Source of the DNA: Bacillota bacterium
GTDB taxonomy: Bacteria; Bacillota; Bacilli; Alicyclobacillales; SLC66
Length of the DNA: 17,454 nt
NCBI GenBank assembly: GCA_021821225.1
Contig: JAKACR010000028.1
Span: forward strand, 1-17,454
Direction of reading: 5' to 3'
A program made the translations under genes and the position numbers. Below the pieces are notes generated by a model that ran no database searches, was not told the DNA's origin, and saw nothing but the letters and a program-made list of their open reading frames with translations. This document shows, piece by piece, positions 6,750-13,899 of this stretch (the first letter of the stretch is position 1; every line of letters begins with the position of its first letter).

Positions 6750-8252
6750 CTATTGTGCAACGGCCAGTCCGTCTCCAGAGGGTTCCCCGCGCGCGGCTTC
6801 AAGCCATCTTCTGAATTCCTCTCCGCTCACACTCTCCTCGTCCACGATGTACGCCGCATAAGCGGCCATCTTTTCCGCGAACGGCTCCAGGACGGAGCGC
6901 GTCGTCGCCTCGACTTTTGCGAGGATATGCCGCACTTCTTCGTCAAGAATGCTTTCCGGGAGGTGTTCTTCGTCGACGATGCCGATCCGGCTCAAGCCGC
7001 ATGTGACCTGCGTGCGGGCGATGCGGCTGGCTTGCATGAAGTCGTTCTGGGCACCCGTCGAGCGGTTGTGAAAGATCAATTCTTCTGCGATGGCGCCGCC
7101 GAGCGCCACGACAATCTGTTGATCGAGCTGGTCCTTTGTGTAAAGGTACGAATCCGCCTCGGGAATCTGCCGAACAAAGCCAAGTGCATTGCCGCGGGGA
7201 GCGATGGTGATGTGGGAGACGGAGCCGGGCCGCATCATTTCGGAGGAAATTGCGTGTCCCAGTTCATGCACCGCCACGCGGCGCAGTTCCTGCGGCGTCG
7301 GCAGTCTTCCTGTTTTTTCACCCATCAGGACCTTGTCGACCGCGTCGCGGAAATACTCCTGGACAATGACGGGAGAGTTCTCCCGCAGTGCAATGATGGC
7401 CGCTTCATTGCACAGGCTTTCCAACTGCGCGCCGGAGAACCCGTAGGTTTCCCGCGCAATGTGCTCAAGGTTCACATCGTCCGCAAGCGGCTTGTCGCCC
7501 GTCTGGATGCGCAGGATGTGAAGACGGCCCTCCTTGTCCGGCAGGTCGACCTTGATCTGTCTGTCAAACCGGCCTGGGCGCAGCAACGCGCTGTCCAAAA
7601 CATCCGCGCGGTTTGTCGCGGCCATGATCAGGATCAGCGGATACTGCGTTGTCTGCATGCCGTCCATCTCAGTCAACAATTGGTTCAGGGTCTGGTCGTA
7701 CTCCTGGTGGCTGTACAGACCCCGTTTTCCTCCGACCACATCGATTTCGTCAATAAAAATGATCGCGCTGTCCTTCGATTCCTTGCGCGCGGTCGCACGG
7801 GCCTTGCGAAACAATTCCCGGACGCGTTGCGCGCCGACGCCCACGTACATTTCCACAAATTCGCTGCCCGAGGCGGAAATGAAGACGGAATCCGTATACG
7901 ATGCGGCGGCTTTGGCCATCATTGTCTTGCCGGTGCCGGGCGGTCCGGTCAATAGGATGCCCTTTAAGGGGCGAATGCCAAGACGGCGGATCTTGTCGCG
8001 ATAGCGGAGAAAGTCGAGCGCCTCCATCAATTCTTTCTTGGCGTGTTCCTGACCGCCGATGTGTTCAAAATTCACGGCATGGCGTACGGCCGCCTCCCGC
8101 GACCCCGTGGGAGCCATCTGCCTGCGCTGCATGGCTGCATAGAGCACGAAGCCGAGGCCGCCGATGATGAGCAACGGCAACAGGTTGAGCCCAAGGACGG
8201 CGGTAAACAGCACGATCGCAACTCCTGCGCCGATCAGCCATTCTCTCATCAT
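6750..8252 (-). CDS. Short FtsH-like membrane AAA+ zinc protease
   Basis: ATP-dependent membrane protease of the FtsH/Yme1 class. The 500-residue product begins with a hydrophobic hairpin (about 5-41), followed by the AAA domain. That domain has Walker A GPPGTGKT (103-110), the pore region SEFVEMYVGVG (130-140), Walker B IIFIDEID (164-171) and the second region of homology ATNRADVLDSALLRPGRFDR (212-231). The M41 protease domain has HELGH (H329-H333) and the third zinc ligand D404 in TGAQND. All catalytic residues are present, so it should be active. Unlike standard FtsH (about 600-650 residues) the two helices are joined almost directly, with no extracytoplasmic domain. It is therefore probably a second, specialised FtsH rather than the housekeeping copy. 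It overlaps the preceding membrane-protein gene by ATGA and is 50 nt from dnaD. Confidence 0.9.
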   Translation of the reverse strand: MMREWLIGAGVAIVLFTAVLGLNLLPLLIIGGLGFVLYAAMQRRQMAPTGSREAAVRHAVNFEHIGGQEHAKKELMEALDFLRYRDKIRRLGIRPLKGILLTGPPGTGKTMMAKAAASYTDSVFISASGSEFVEMYVGVGAQRVRELFRKARATARKESKDSAIIFIDEIDVVGGKRGLYSHQEYDQTLNQLLTEMDGMQTTQYPLILIMAATNRADVLDSALLRPGRFDRQIKVDLPDKEGRLHILRIQTGDKPLADDVNLEHIARETYGFSGAQLESLCNEAAIIALRENSPVIVQEYFRDAVDKVLMGEKTGRLPTPQELRRVAVHELGHAISSEMMRPGSVSHITIAPRGNALGFVRQIPEADSYLYTKDQLDQQIVVALGGAIAEELIFHNRSTGAQNDFMQASRIARTQVTCGLSRIGIVDEEHLPESILDEEVRHILAKVEATTRSVLEPFAEKMAAYAAYIVDEESVSGEEFRRWLEAARGEPSGDGLAVAQ

Positions 8253-8767
8253 CCGCTCACCCCCACAGCCTTGATTGAGATGACGTCATAAAGGTACGCA
8301 CTGCCCTTTTCAAGCTGCACAAACACATCGTTCACATTCATCGTCACGCGCGCTGTCGCGCCGTGCTGCCGCGCCGCTTTCGTAAAGCTGGCGATCATGG
8401 TCTGATAATCTCCGTGCGCCATTCCCTGGTAGATAATCGGCGAAAGATTTTCGTAAAGGCTGTTCAACTGTGGTGTGCGCCGATCGGTCAGGAAAATTGT
8501 CGCCGGTCCGCCCAGCATGCCCGTGATGCGGGACTGGATTTCGTCGTACGTCGTCTGCAGGTCCCGCACCTCGCCCAGGGTCACGTTCACCTGGGGACTC
8601 GTCCCCAGCGTCGAAACGGCGATGGATTGCACGTACGGCACTTGCCGCAAGCTAAGTTCAAGCGGCCGAATCAGAGCGTATGTTCGGTAGAGTTGAAGAC
8701 CGCCAAACAGGACGGCAAAAGTGAGAATGAAGGCGGTGATTGTCGGGAGGATGCGAATTCTCGACAC
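8249..8767 (-). CDS. One-helix membrane protein of unknown function
   Basis: Not assigned to a known family. The 172-residue product has a short basic N-terminus, one hydrophobic helix (about 6-27) and an extracytoplasmic domain of about 140 residues. That domain alternates likely strands and helices (for example SPQVNVTLGEV and GATARVTMNVNDVFVQLEK), with no Cys and no obvious catalytic motif. The start chosen is the GTG at 8767, because AAAGGGGGG ends 6 nt before it. An upstream ATG at 8794 would add nine residues, but the ribosome site would then lie inside the gene. Its stop overlaps the start of the short FtsH by ATGA, so the two proteins are probably made together and may act together. 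It is the first gene after a 278-nt gap holding a likely promoter. Confidence 0.72.
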   Translation of the reverse strand: MSRIRILPTITAFILTFAVLFGGLQLYRTYALIRPLELSLRQVPYVQSIAVSTLGTSPQVNVTLGEVRDLQTTYDEIQSRITGMLGGPATIFLTDRRTPQLNSLYENLSPIIYQGMAHGDYQTMIASFTKAARQHGATARVTMNVNDVFVQLEKGSAYLYDVISIKAVGVSG

Positions 8768-8823
8768 GCCGGTCCCCCCTTTACTGAGATCCATGCAGGC
8801 GTATTTTTCTTCCTCATTGTCGG

Positions 8824-8838
8824 CGCCGCGAAGCGGCG
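8824..8838 (-). promoter_or_regulatory. GC hairpin in the leader of the membrane protein-ftsH-dnaD-proBA unit
   Basis: A perfect 6-bp stem, CGCCGC/GCGGCG with a 3-nt loop, lies about 57 nt upstream of the GTG start at 8767. No T-run follows, so it is not a classic terminator. It may shape the leader mRNA. Confidence 0.3.
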
Positions 8839-8951
8839 TAAAGGTCTATCGTAAAATCTCAACGCACAAATCCCACTCCAACCAGCGCCGATGCGTTCTT
8901 GCCACGACGCCGCGGGAAGGCTGCGGATTTTTTCACAACTCCCTTAGCAGA

Positions 8952-8960
8952 AGTATAGCA
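8952..8960 (-). promoter_or_regulatory. Extended -10 promoter for the membrane protein-ftsH-dnaD-proBA unit
   Basis: Reading the minus strand, TGC-TATACT (8960-8952) matches an extended -10 element (TGnTATAAT). No good -35 is seen at 16-18 nt. A TTGACC further upstream (around 9008) has no matching -10. The site lies in the 278-nt space between ypmB and the membrane-protein gene, where a promoter is expected. Confidence 0.45.
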
Positions 8961-9045
8961 CGTTGTGTGAGGGGATTCAGCACAAAATGTCGCCCATGCG
9001 GTCAAATTGCTTCCTGTCGTGCCAATCACAAGGCTCACTGGTAGC

Positions 9046-9591
9046 TCACTGTTGCCAAGGACGGAACTGGGCGTTTGTGGTGAAATGCCACAACAGTCTG
9101 CCTGTGTACATATCGACGTAGGAAAAGAGAAACGCGCCGCCCTTCAAACGGGCGGTGATCTCCCAGACGGCTCCCTTGCCGCCCGCGCGCCGGCCGAAGA
9201 CCGTGTGGTACCCTGGATCGATCCGGCCTGGCACGGCGCTGACGACCGACGAGATCGGCAGGCTGAGCGTTTCGGTGGCAAGGATAGCACGCTGTTTGGG
9301 GATCACCTGGTCGGCGTATGCGATCGTGGCCGCGCCGTGTTGGACGAACGCGTACGCCTGCTGGCCCGTATAGGTTACGCCAAGCACGGATATTTCCAAG
9401 GGCCCCCCCGTGTACCACTGCACCTGTTCTATGCGGCGCAACGGCGTGTGACGGAGGACAAACGCGACGGCGGCGCGCTCGGCGCCGTCGACGGAGGACA
9501 GCTTGGGCGCGAGCCATTCGACGGAAAGCACAGCGCCGCAAGCGGCAAGGATGACGCTGCAGCAGGTAATATAAAGGATCTTCAGTCGCAT
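9046..9591 (-). CDS. ypmB: YpmB-like membrane-anchored PepSY-type protein
   Basis: Resembles YpmB (DUF5590), a conserved Bacilli protein of unknown function held in the membrane by one N-terminal helix, with a PepSY-like extracytoplasmic part. The 181-residue product has a hydrophobic helix at about 4-25. The terminal region (about 118-172) fits the PepSY pattern, with VPGRIDPGY, VWEITARLKGG and the closing YVDMYTGRLLW. The ATG at 9591 is preceded by AGGA at 7 nt. The gene overlaps ypmA by 10 nt, the same order as in B. subtilis, which supports the assignment. Next downstream is a 278-nt gap, not aspB as in B. subtilis. Confidence 0.82.
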   Translation of the reverse strand: MRLKILYITCCSVILAACGAVLSVEWLAPKLSSVDGAERAAVAFVLRHTPLRRIEQVQWYTGGPLEISVLGVTYTGQQAYAFVQHGAATIAYADQVIPKQRAILATETLSLPISSVVSAVPGRIDPGYHTVFGRRAGGKGAVWEITARLKGGAFLFSYVDMYTGRLLWHFTTNAQFRPWQQ

Positions 9592-9764
9592 GTATCAGTC
9601 CTGTAGATGGTGACGGTGTATTTCGCACGATCAGTGCGCGACTGCGTCAATCCAAACATGATATCCCGGTCCTTCAGCGTGCGGTTGAGAAAATCGATAA
9701 GCAGGTATAAGTCATCCGACGGGGCTATGTCCTTTGTCGCAATGACCATGTGTTCACGCTCCAC
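9582..9764 (-). CDS. ypmA: YpmA-like small conserved protein (DUF4264)
   Basis: A 60-residue protein of the YpmA family, conserved in Bacilli and of unknown function. The recognisable core is LYLLIDFLNRTLKDRDIMFGL (residues about 19-39; key residues are the DFLNRTLK and MFGL blocks), followed by a strand ending in YTVTIYRT. It lies directly upstream of ypmB, as in B. subtilis. Start is uncertain: the GTG at 9764 has AAGGGG 11 nt upstream, while an in-frame ATG at 9749 has GGAG 9 nt upstream and would give 55 residues. No signal peptide; probably cytoplasmic. Confidence 0.85.
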   Translation of the reverse strand: MEREHMVIATKDIAPSDDLYLLIDFLNRTLKDRDIMFGLTQSRTDRAKYTVTIYRTDTCD

Positions 9765-9792
9765 GGCTTCACAGTCCCCTTCTGCGAGAATC

Positions 9793-10548
9793 TCAGAGCG
9801 TCAGTCTCCACTCCTTCAGTGTAGCAAGCAGAATGCTGTTTGTAAAATCGAAATGGACTGGCGTGACGCTGACTTTCCCCTGTTCGACCGCATGCACGTC
9901 CGTATCGGGAGCATTGTGGATCTTGACGAGTTCTCCCGCCTGCCAGTAGTATGCCCGTCCGAGCGGATCGACGCGCTGTTCATAAGCATTCTGGTACATG
10001 CGGACACCGATGCGGGTGATCGCGATTCCCTTGAGATCGTCGTATGCTCCCGGCGGCACATTGACATTCAGGTAGGTCCGCTCATTCAGGCCGTGCTGCG
10101 CCACCTGTGCCACAAGCATCTCGGCGATGCGGACGCTGGCCGTAAAGTCAAACGGCGCGTCGGTCAGCGACACGGCGAGCGCCGGAATGCCCTGCAGCAC
10201 GGCTTCCGCGGCTGCTGAAGCCGTGCCGGAATACACGATGTCCAGACCGAGGTTTGCTCCTGAGTTGACGCCGCTCACCACGATGTTGGGAGGCTGTCCG
10301 CACAGGGCGCCGAGCGCCAGTTTGACACAATCCGCCGGCGTCCCGTTGACCTCAAACGCGCGGATGCCCTCACTGATTTCAATGCGCTGCGCGTGCAGCG
10401 GCTTGTGCAAAGTGATGGCGTGGCTTGTGGCGCTTTGCTGGCGTTCCGGGGCGACAACCGTCACGTTCGCCCCGGTGGCAAGCTGTCGGGCCAGAGCCTG
10501 GATGCCCGGGGCATGCGCGCCGTCGTCATTGACGATCAGTATTCGCAT
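9793..10548 (-). CDS. surE: 5'/3'-nucleotidase SurE
   Basis: Metal-dependent phosphatase that removes phosphate from nucleoside 5'- and 3'-monophosphates and can act on short polyphosphate. The 251-residue product has the N-terminal NDDG motif (metal ligands D8, D9), the Ser of RQQSAT (S39), and SGVNSGANLGLDIVYSGTA (92-110) with ligand N95. Length is typical. The ATG at 10548 has AAGGGA 8 nt upstream. It is separated from mtaD by 222 nt and lies 28 nt ahead of ypmA. A link to nucleoside salvage with the upstream mtnP-mtaD pair is plausible but not shown. Confidence 0.95.
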   Translation of the reverse strand: MRILIVNDDGAHAPGIQALARQLATGANVTVVAPERQQSATSHAITLHKPLHAQRIEISEGIRAFEVNGTPADCVKLALGALCGQPPNIVVSGVNSGANLGLDIVYSGTASAAAEAVLQGIPALAVSLTDAPFDFTASVRIAEMLVAQVAQHGLNERTYLNVNVPPGAYDDLKGIAITRIGVRMYQNAYEQRVDPLGRAYYWQAGELVKIHNAPDTDVHAVEQGKVSVTPVHFDFTNSILLATLKEWRLTL

Positions 10549-10770
10549 GGACCCAATCCCTTTCTTCGTGGCATATGTTACCGCTGATACGCCTGCTGTC
10601 GCGCGGCGATAATACGGGCAGGAGGCGATGCGGACATGGACGGGTTGCTGACGCGAATGCCCTTTATATTTATGGATTCTGCCGGTATCCTGCCGGAACC
10701 TCGCTCGCTATACCGCAAGTTTTGAGCCGGCAGCGCTCCAATGGTGTCGGGTGATGTGCGGCCAACCGAG
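10549..10770 (-). other. Intergenic spacer between mtaD and surE
   Basis: No supported gene. On the minus strand TATTAT (10614-10609) resembles a -10 element about 60 nt before the surE ATG, but no convincing -35 stands at 16-18 nt. A 7-nt direct repeat CTGCCGG (plus strand, about 10679-10697) is present. No terminator with a T-run is seen after mtaD, so surE may be read from the upstream transcript, a weak local promoter, or both. Confidence 0.4.
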
Positions 10771-12069
10771 TCAAAGCGCTGATGCCAGTCTTTTTGCGCG
10801 CCGGGAAGCCTCATGGATCACGCGTTCGCGATCGATGGTGAGAAATTCCCGGTTGCGCACGAGCGCTTTTCCCGCGACGAACACGTCGGTCACATCACCG
10901 CCGTGCGAAGCGTAGACGGCATGCCCGATCCAGTGGTGGTCAGGCGCGTAACGCGGTCCCGAAATATCTAATAATTGGATGTCGGCCGGCGCCCCGGCGG
11001 ACAGGGTGCCAAGGCCATTTTCGTAAAACAGCGCACGCGCGCCGCCCGATGTCGCCATCTGCAGCGCGACAGGCGCGGGCACGGCGGCCGGGTCCTGCTT
11101 TGCACCCTTATGCAGCAGCGCGGCCAGGCGCATCTCGTCGTACATGTCCAATTTGTTGTTGCTGGCGGCGCCGTCTGTGCCGAGGCCGACCGTCAGGCCG
11201 TTCGCCAGCATGCGCGCGACAGGCGCGATGCCGCTGCCCAGTTTCAGATTGCTCGCGGGGTTGTGCGCGACGCGCACGTCATGCGCCGCGAGGATGGCGA
11301 TGTCGTCTTCTGTCACATGCACGCAGTGCGCGGCGATGGTTCCCGTCTCAAACAGGCCGCTCCCCTCTATAACGCGGACGGGCGATGCGCCGTACTCGCG
11401 CAGCGCGTCGTCCACCTCCTGTTGCGATTCGGAGAGGTGGATCTGGACTAAAACATTCCATTTCTGCGCCGCGGAAGCGATTTTTCGCAGGCTTTCCGGC
11501 GGACAGGTATACAGTGCGTGCGGCGCAAGCGTCATGCGCAGGCGTCCTTCACCCGTCCCGTCGAATTCGCGGATCAGGCTCTCACTCTCCGCCAACCGGC
11601 TTGCAAACGCCTCCCCGCTTCCGATGACACCGCGCCCCAGCACGGCGCGGATGCCGCTGTCCTGCACGGCCTGTGCCACGCGCTCCGTGAAGAAGTACAT
11701 ATCGGTAAAAGTGGTCGTTCCGGTTTCCAGCATTTCCAGAATCGCGAGCATTGTGCCGGCGTGCACGTCATCTGGCGCGAGTTTTTCCTCGATCGGCCAG
11801 ATGCGCTCATGCAACCACCGGTGCAAACAGAGGTCGTCCGCATACCCGCGAAACAGCGACATGGCGGCGTGGCCATGCGTATTGACCATGCCCGGAAGCA
11901 GCAGCCTGGCTCTGCCGTCGATCACTTGCGCGAACGCTTCGTCGCGTTCGGCCGGCGCGCCTGCTTCGATCGCTTCAATCTGCGCGTCGCGCAAGACGGC
12001 GTACCCGTGCGGAATGATCCGGCTTGTCGCGGGATCGATCATGCAGACATCGCGAATCAGCGTTCTCAT
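10771..12069 (-). CDS. mtaD: 5-methylthioadenosine/S-adenosylhomocysteine deaminase-like amidohydrolase
   Basis: Zinc-dependent amidohydrolase of the MtaD/TrzN-AtzA-like group, which deaminates methylthioadenosine (MTA) or S-adenosylhomocysteine at the 6-amino group to the inosine analogues. The 432-residue product has metal ligands H65 and H67 in NTHGH, H211 in HLSES, and D299 in GTDGAAS. H184 in APHALY and E214 match substrate and catalytic positions of the family. The ATG at 12069 is chosen because AGGGGG lies 7 nt upstream. The frame is open for 17 more codons into mtnP, but those codons lack family similarity. It overlaps the phosphorylase stop by ATGA, strong evidence of a shared pathway. 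Guanine or other purine deaminase activity cannot be excluded. Confidence 0.9.
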   Translation of the reverse strand: MRTLIRDVCMIDPATSRIIPHGYAVLRDAQIEAIEAGAPAERDEAFAQVIDGRARLLLPGMVNTHGHAAMSLFRGYADDLCLHRWLHERIWPIEEKLAPDDVHAGTMLAILEMLETGTTTFTDMYFFTERVAQAVQDSGIRAVLGRGVIGSGEAFASRLAESESLIREFDGTGEGRLRMTLAPHALYTCPPESLRKIASAAQKWNVLVQIHLSESQQEVDDALREYGASPVRVIEGSGLFETGTIAAHCVHVTEDDIAILAAHDVRVAHNPASNLKLGSGIAPVARMLANGLTVGLGTDGAASNNKLDMYDEMRLAALLHKGAKQDPAAVPAPVALQMATSGGARALFYENGLGTLSAGAPADIQLLDISGPRYAPDHHWIGHAVYASHGGDVTDVFVAGKALVRNREFLTIDRERVIHEASRRAKRLASAL

Positions 12070-12869
12070 GGCCGGTCCCCCTCTGTCGAAACCATGGCGG
12101 CGGGGGGAGCGCAGGAACACGCGCGCCCTGTTTTTGCGTGCGCGATCGCAGTGAAAAAGAGGCGGCGCAAACGGTCCGCATTGCGCGCCATTTCGTCCAG
12201 CACCTCCCGGTGCGTCAATGGCGCGTCCGCCAGACCGGCCCCATAATTCGTGACCATCGCCACGCTTGCGTAACAGATCCCCGCTTCCCGCGCCAGCACC
12301 ACCTCGGGAACCGACGTCATCCCCACCACATCGCCGCCCATCTGGGCAAAGGCGCGGATCTCCGCCGGGGTTTCAAAGCGCGGACCTTCCGTGCAGACGT
12401 ATACCCCCTCTGCCGCGACGGAAAGCTCCAACTGCGCGGCGGTGTCCTGCAGCACGCCGCGCAGGCGCGGGCAGTACGGCGTCGTCATGTCGACGTGCGT
12501 GACAGGTGCGCCGTCTGCAAAAAATGTGCCATTCCGCGTTTTTGTAAAATCGAGGAACTGGTCGATGATGACAAGCGATCCGGGCGCGAGCGACCGCTTC
12601 AGGCTTCCCACGGCCGCCGTCGCGAAGACATCGCGGACGCCGAGCTGTTTTAAGGCCATGATGTTCGCGCGGTAGTTGATCTCATGCGGCGGGATATTGT
12701 GCCGCACGCCGTGGCGCGGCATGAACGCCACCGGGCGTCCTTCGTGCAATCCGACGACGCACTTGGCGTCCCCGTAAGGCGTATGTATGACGTGTTCCAC
12801 TGAATCCGCCAATAATTCCGCGTGATACACACCTGTTCCGCCGATGATGGCGCATGTCGTTTCCGGCAT
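12066..12869 (-). CDS. mtnP: MTAP/MTIP-family purine nucleoside phosphorylase
   Basis: Cleaves methylthio-nucleosides with phosphate to a purine base and 5-methylthioribose 1-phosphate. The 267-residue product shows the family blocks IGGTGVY (9-15), MPRHGVRHNIPPHEINYRAN (50-69), ATAAVGSL (83-90), TEGPRFETPAEIR (160-172) and GMTSVPEVVLA (183-193). Human MTAP has Asp-Tyr-Asp contacting the adenine N7/N6; here the equivalent is N208-Y209-G210. This resembles methylthioinosine phosphorylases, so a 6-oxopurine substrate is likelier than MTA itself, matching the coupled deaminase downstream. A Cys-Ser-Cys (C251-C253) lies near the C-terminus, as in some thermophile MTAP/PNP enzymes. The ATG at 12869 is preceded by GGAGG at 9 nt. 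Confidence 0.9.
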   Translation of the reverse strand: MPETTCAIIGGTGVYHAELLADSVEHVIHTPYGDAKCVVGLHEGRPVAFMPRHGVRHNIPPHEINYRANIMALKQLGVRDVFATAAVGSLKRSLAPGSLVIIDQFLDFTKTRNGTFFADGAPVTHVDMTTPYCPRLRGVLQDTAAQLELSVAAEGVYVCTEGPRFETPAEIRAFAQMGGDVVGMTSVPEVVLAREAGICYASVAMVTNYGAGLADAPLTHREVLDEMARNADRLRRLFFTAIAHAKTGRACSCAPPAAMVSTEGDRP

Positions 12870-12900
12870 CGCAACGTTCCTCCCGCTGGATCTCGCTGGC

Positions 12901-12929
12901 TCCGGGGGGAGGGTTCACCGCTCCCCGGA
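12901..12929 (-). promoter_or_regulatory. Hairpin in the mtnP leader
   Basis: On the minus strand TCCGGGGAG (12929-12921) pairs with CTCCCCCCGGA (12911-12901) with two unpaired C bases and a loop of about 9 nt. It lies between the candidate -10 at 12939 and the mtnP ribosome site. There is no T-run, so it is more likely a leader or 5'-end structure than a terminator. Confidence 0.35.
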
Positions 12930-12938
12930 TTTAGTTGC

Positions 12939-12947
12939 AGTGTACCA
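12939..12947 (-). promoter_or_regulatory. Possible extended -10 promoter of mtnP-mtaD
   Basis: TGG-TACACT (minus strand, 12947-12939) resembles an extended -10 element. The -35 position (about 17 nt upstream, inside the end of the preceding gene) is poor. Transcription would start near 12932, giving a leader of about 60 nt. Confidence 0.3.
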
Positions 12948-12955
12948 TATGGATT

Positions 12956-13798
12956 CTACGCATGACGACCGTGCAGGGGCAGAAAGACGCCGTGCGGATC
13001 GGCGATAACCGTAAGCGCCACGGGGGAGTCGACCGTGTACACGTCGATCCACATCTCGTACAGGCGATCGACAAACTGGGTCAGGTCGGGCTGTCTGGAC
13101 AGGCGTGTTGAGCCGTCGAGAATGACCGCCATTCCGGGATCGAGCATGGACAGTGCGCGCGGACTGAAATCGTTCACCGTCAATTGGCCGAGGTCGACAA
13201 TCAGCACATCCTGTTCCGGAGGCCGCGCATGTACGGGCTGTCGCGCGACGGGATACGCGATGCCGACGTCCATGTACGGCACTCTCAGGTGAACGATGGC
13301 CAGCGAGCGAGAGCGAACCTGGTTGTCCTGCGGCAGCACGTGAACATCCACGGCGCCGGACGGCAGGATCACACTCTTGCCATAAGACAGCCAGCGCATC
13401 CGGAACGTTCGCGCAGTGGACGCGGCGCCGGGGAAAACGGCGTCGGTCGGAGCGAGAAGCACCAACGGAACGGCGAACCGCGACTGCAATCTGGCGGACA
13501 CCGCGCTTAATTGCGGCGCCGTTAGGTTTGCGGGGACACCGTAAAGCAGCAGGAGGGCCGCCCGAACAGGAGAAGAGACGCCTTTGCGCGCGCCCCCGGA
13601 TGGCGGCGGCGCCAGGCGCGCCGCCGCTTGAAACGGCAGCGCAACGACGTTCGTTCCGTCGGGCGCCTGCACACTCACACAAGGAAACGGCTTGGCCTGC
13701 ACGGTCAGCCGCGACTGTTCTTCAGCAGCCAGCGCACCCTGCGCACAACCGCATACGACGCCGATACAGCATACCAGCAGAGGGAGAAACCCACTCAT
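12956..13798 (-). CDS. Secreted ComEC-like metallo-beta-lactamase-fold protein lacking metal ligands
   Basis: A 280-residue product with a signal peptide (hydrophobic 3-24, cleavage likely after ALA at 24). The mature part can be laid along the C-terminal MBL domain of ComEC/Rec2. CVSVQAPDGTNVVALP (40-55) takes the place of the 'GDSILI.TPDGK.ILIDGG' start. LLLLYGVPANLTA (82-94) stands where THxHxDH is expected. A PSGAVDVHVLPQ...SLAIVHL stretch (146-171) resembles the '...VLHPP..NN.SLVL.L' region. DVLIVDLG (197-204) stands where '.DvLkvgHHGS' is expected, and LDPGMAVILDG (219-229) matches the P..AVISVG strand. All expected His/Asp ligands are absent, so metal hydrolase activity is unlikely. 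The fold call is my inference from motif order, without a search. The frame is intact. Ribosome site weak: GGAGG is about 15 nt before the ATG. Confidence 0.6.
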   Translation of the reverse strand: MSGFLPLLVCCIGVVCGCAQGALAAEEQSRLTVQAKPFPCVSVQAPDGTNVVALPFQAAARLAPPPSGGARKGVSSPVRAALLLLYGVPANLTAPQLSAVSARLQSRFAVPLVLLAPTDAVFPGAASTARTFRMRWLSYGKSVILPSGAVDVHVLPQDNQVRSRSLAIVHLRVPYMDVGIAYPVARQPVHARPPEQDVLIVDLGQLTVNDFSPRALSMLDPGMAVILDGSTRLSRQPDLTQFVDRLYEMWIDVYTVDSPVALTVIADPHGVFLPLHGRHA

Positions 13799-13899
13799 CG
13801 CGACATCGCTTCCCCTCCATCCAACTGCGTGAATCCAATTTCATCCACCACTATATCTGGAATCAGATCGCCTGTTCAGTAGACTTTATCCCATGTCCC

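Noticed and set aside
6753..7955. Plus-strand open frame (400 codons) opposite the FtsH-like gene
   Set aside because: Shadow of a gene with intact Walker and zinc motifs.
8911..8934. Plus-strand CCGC...GCGG followed by a run of T that looks like a terminator
   Set aside because: Only a 4-bp stem with a long loop, and no plus-strand gene upstream to terminate.
9033..9051. Direct repeat GCTCACTG twice with 11-nt period at the ypmB end
   Set aside because: Only two copies of 8 nt, partly within coding sequence; likely chance.
10645..10673. Plus-strand promoter-like TTGCTG ... ATTTAT in the mtaD-surE spacer
   Set aside because: No plus-strand gene follows; all nearby real genes are on the minus strand.
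10578..10814. Minus-strand 78-codon frame spanning the mtaD end and the mtaD-surE spacer
   Set aside because: Begins inside mtaD in another frame, no ribosome site, no family resemblance.
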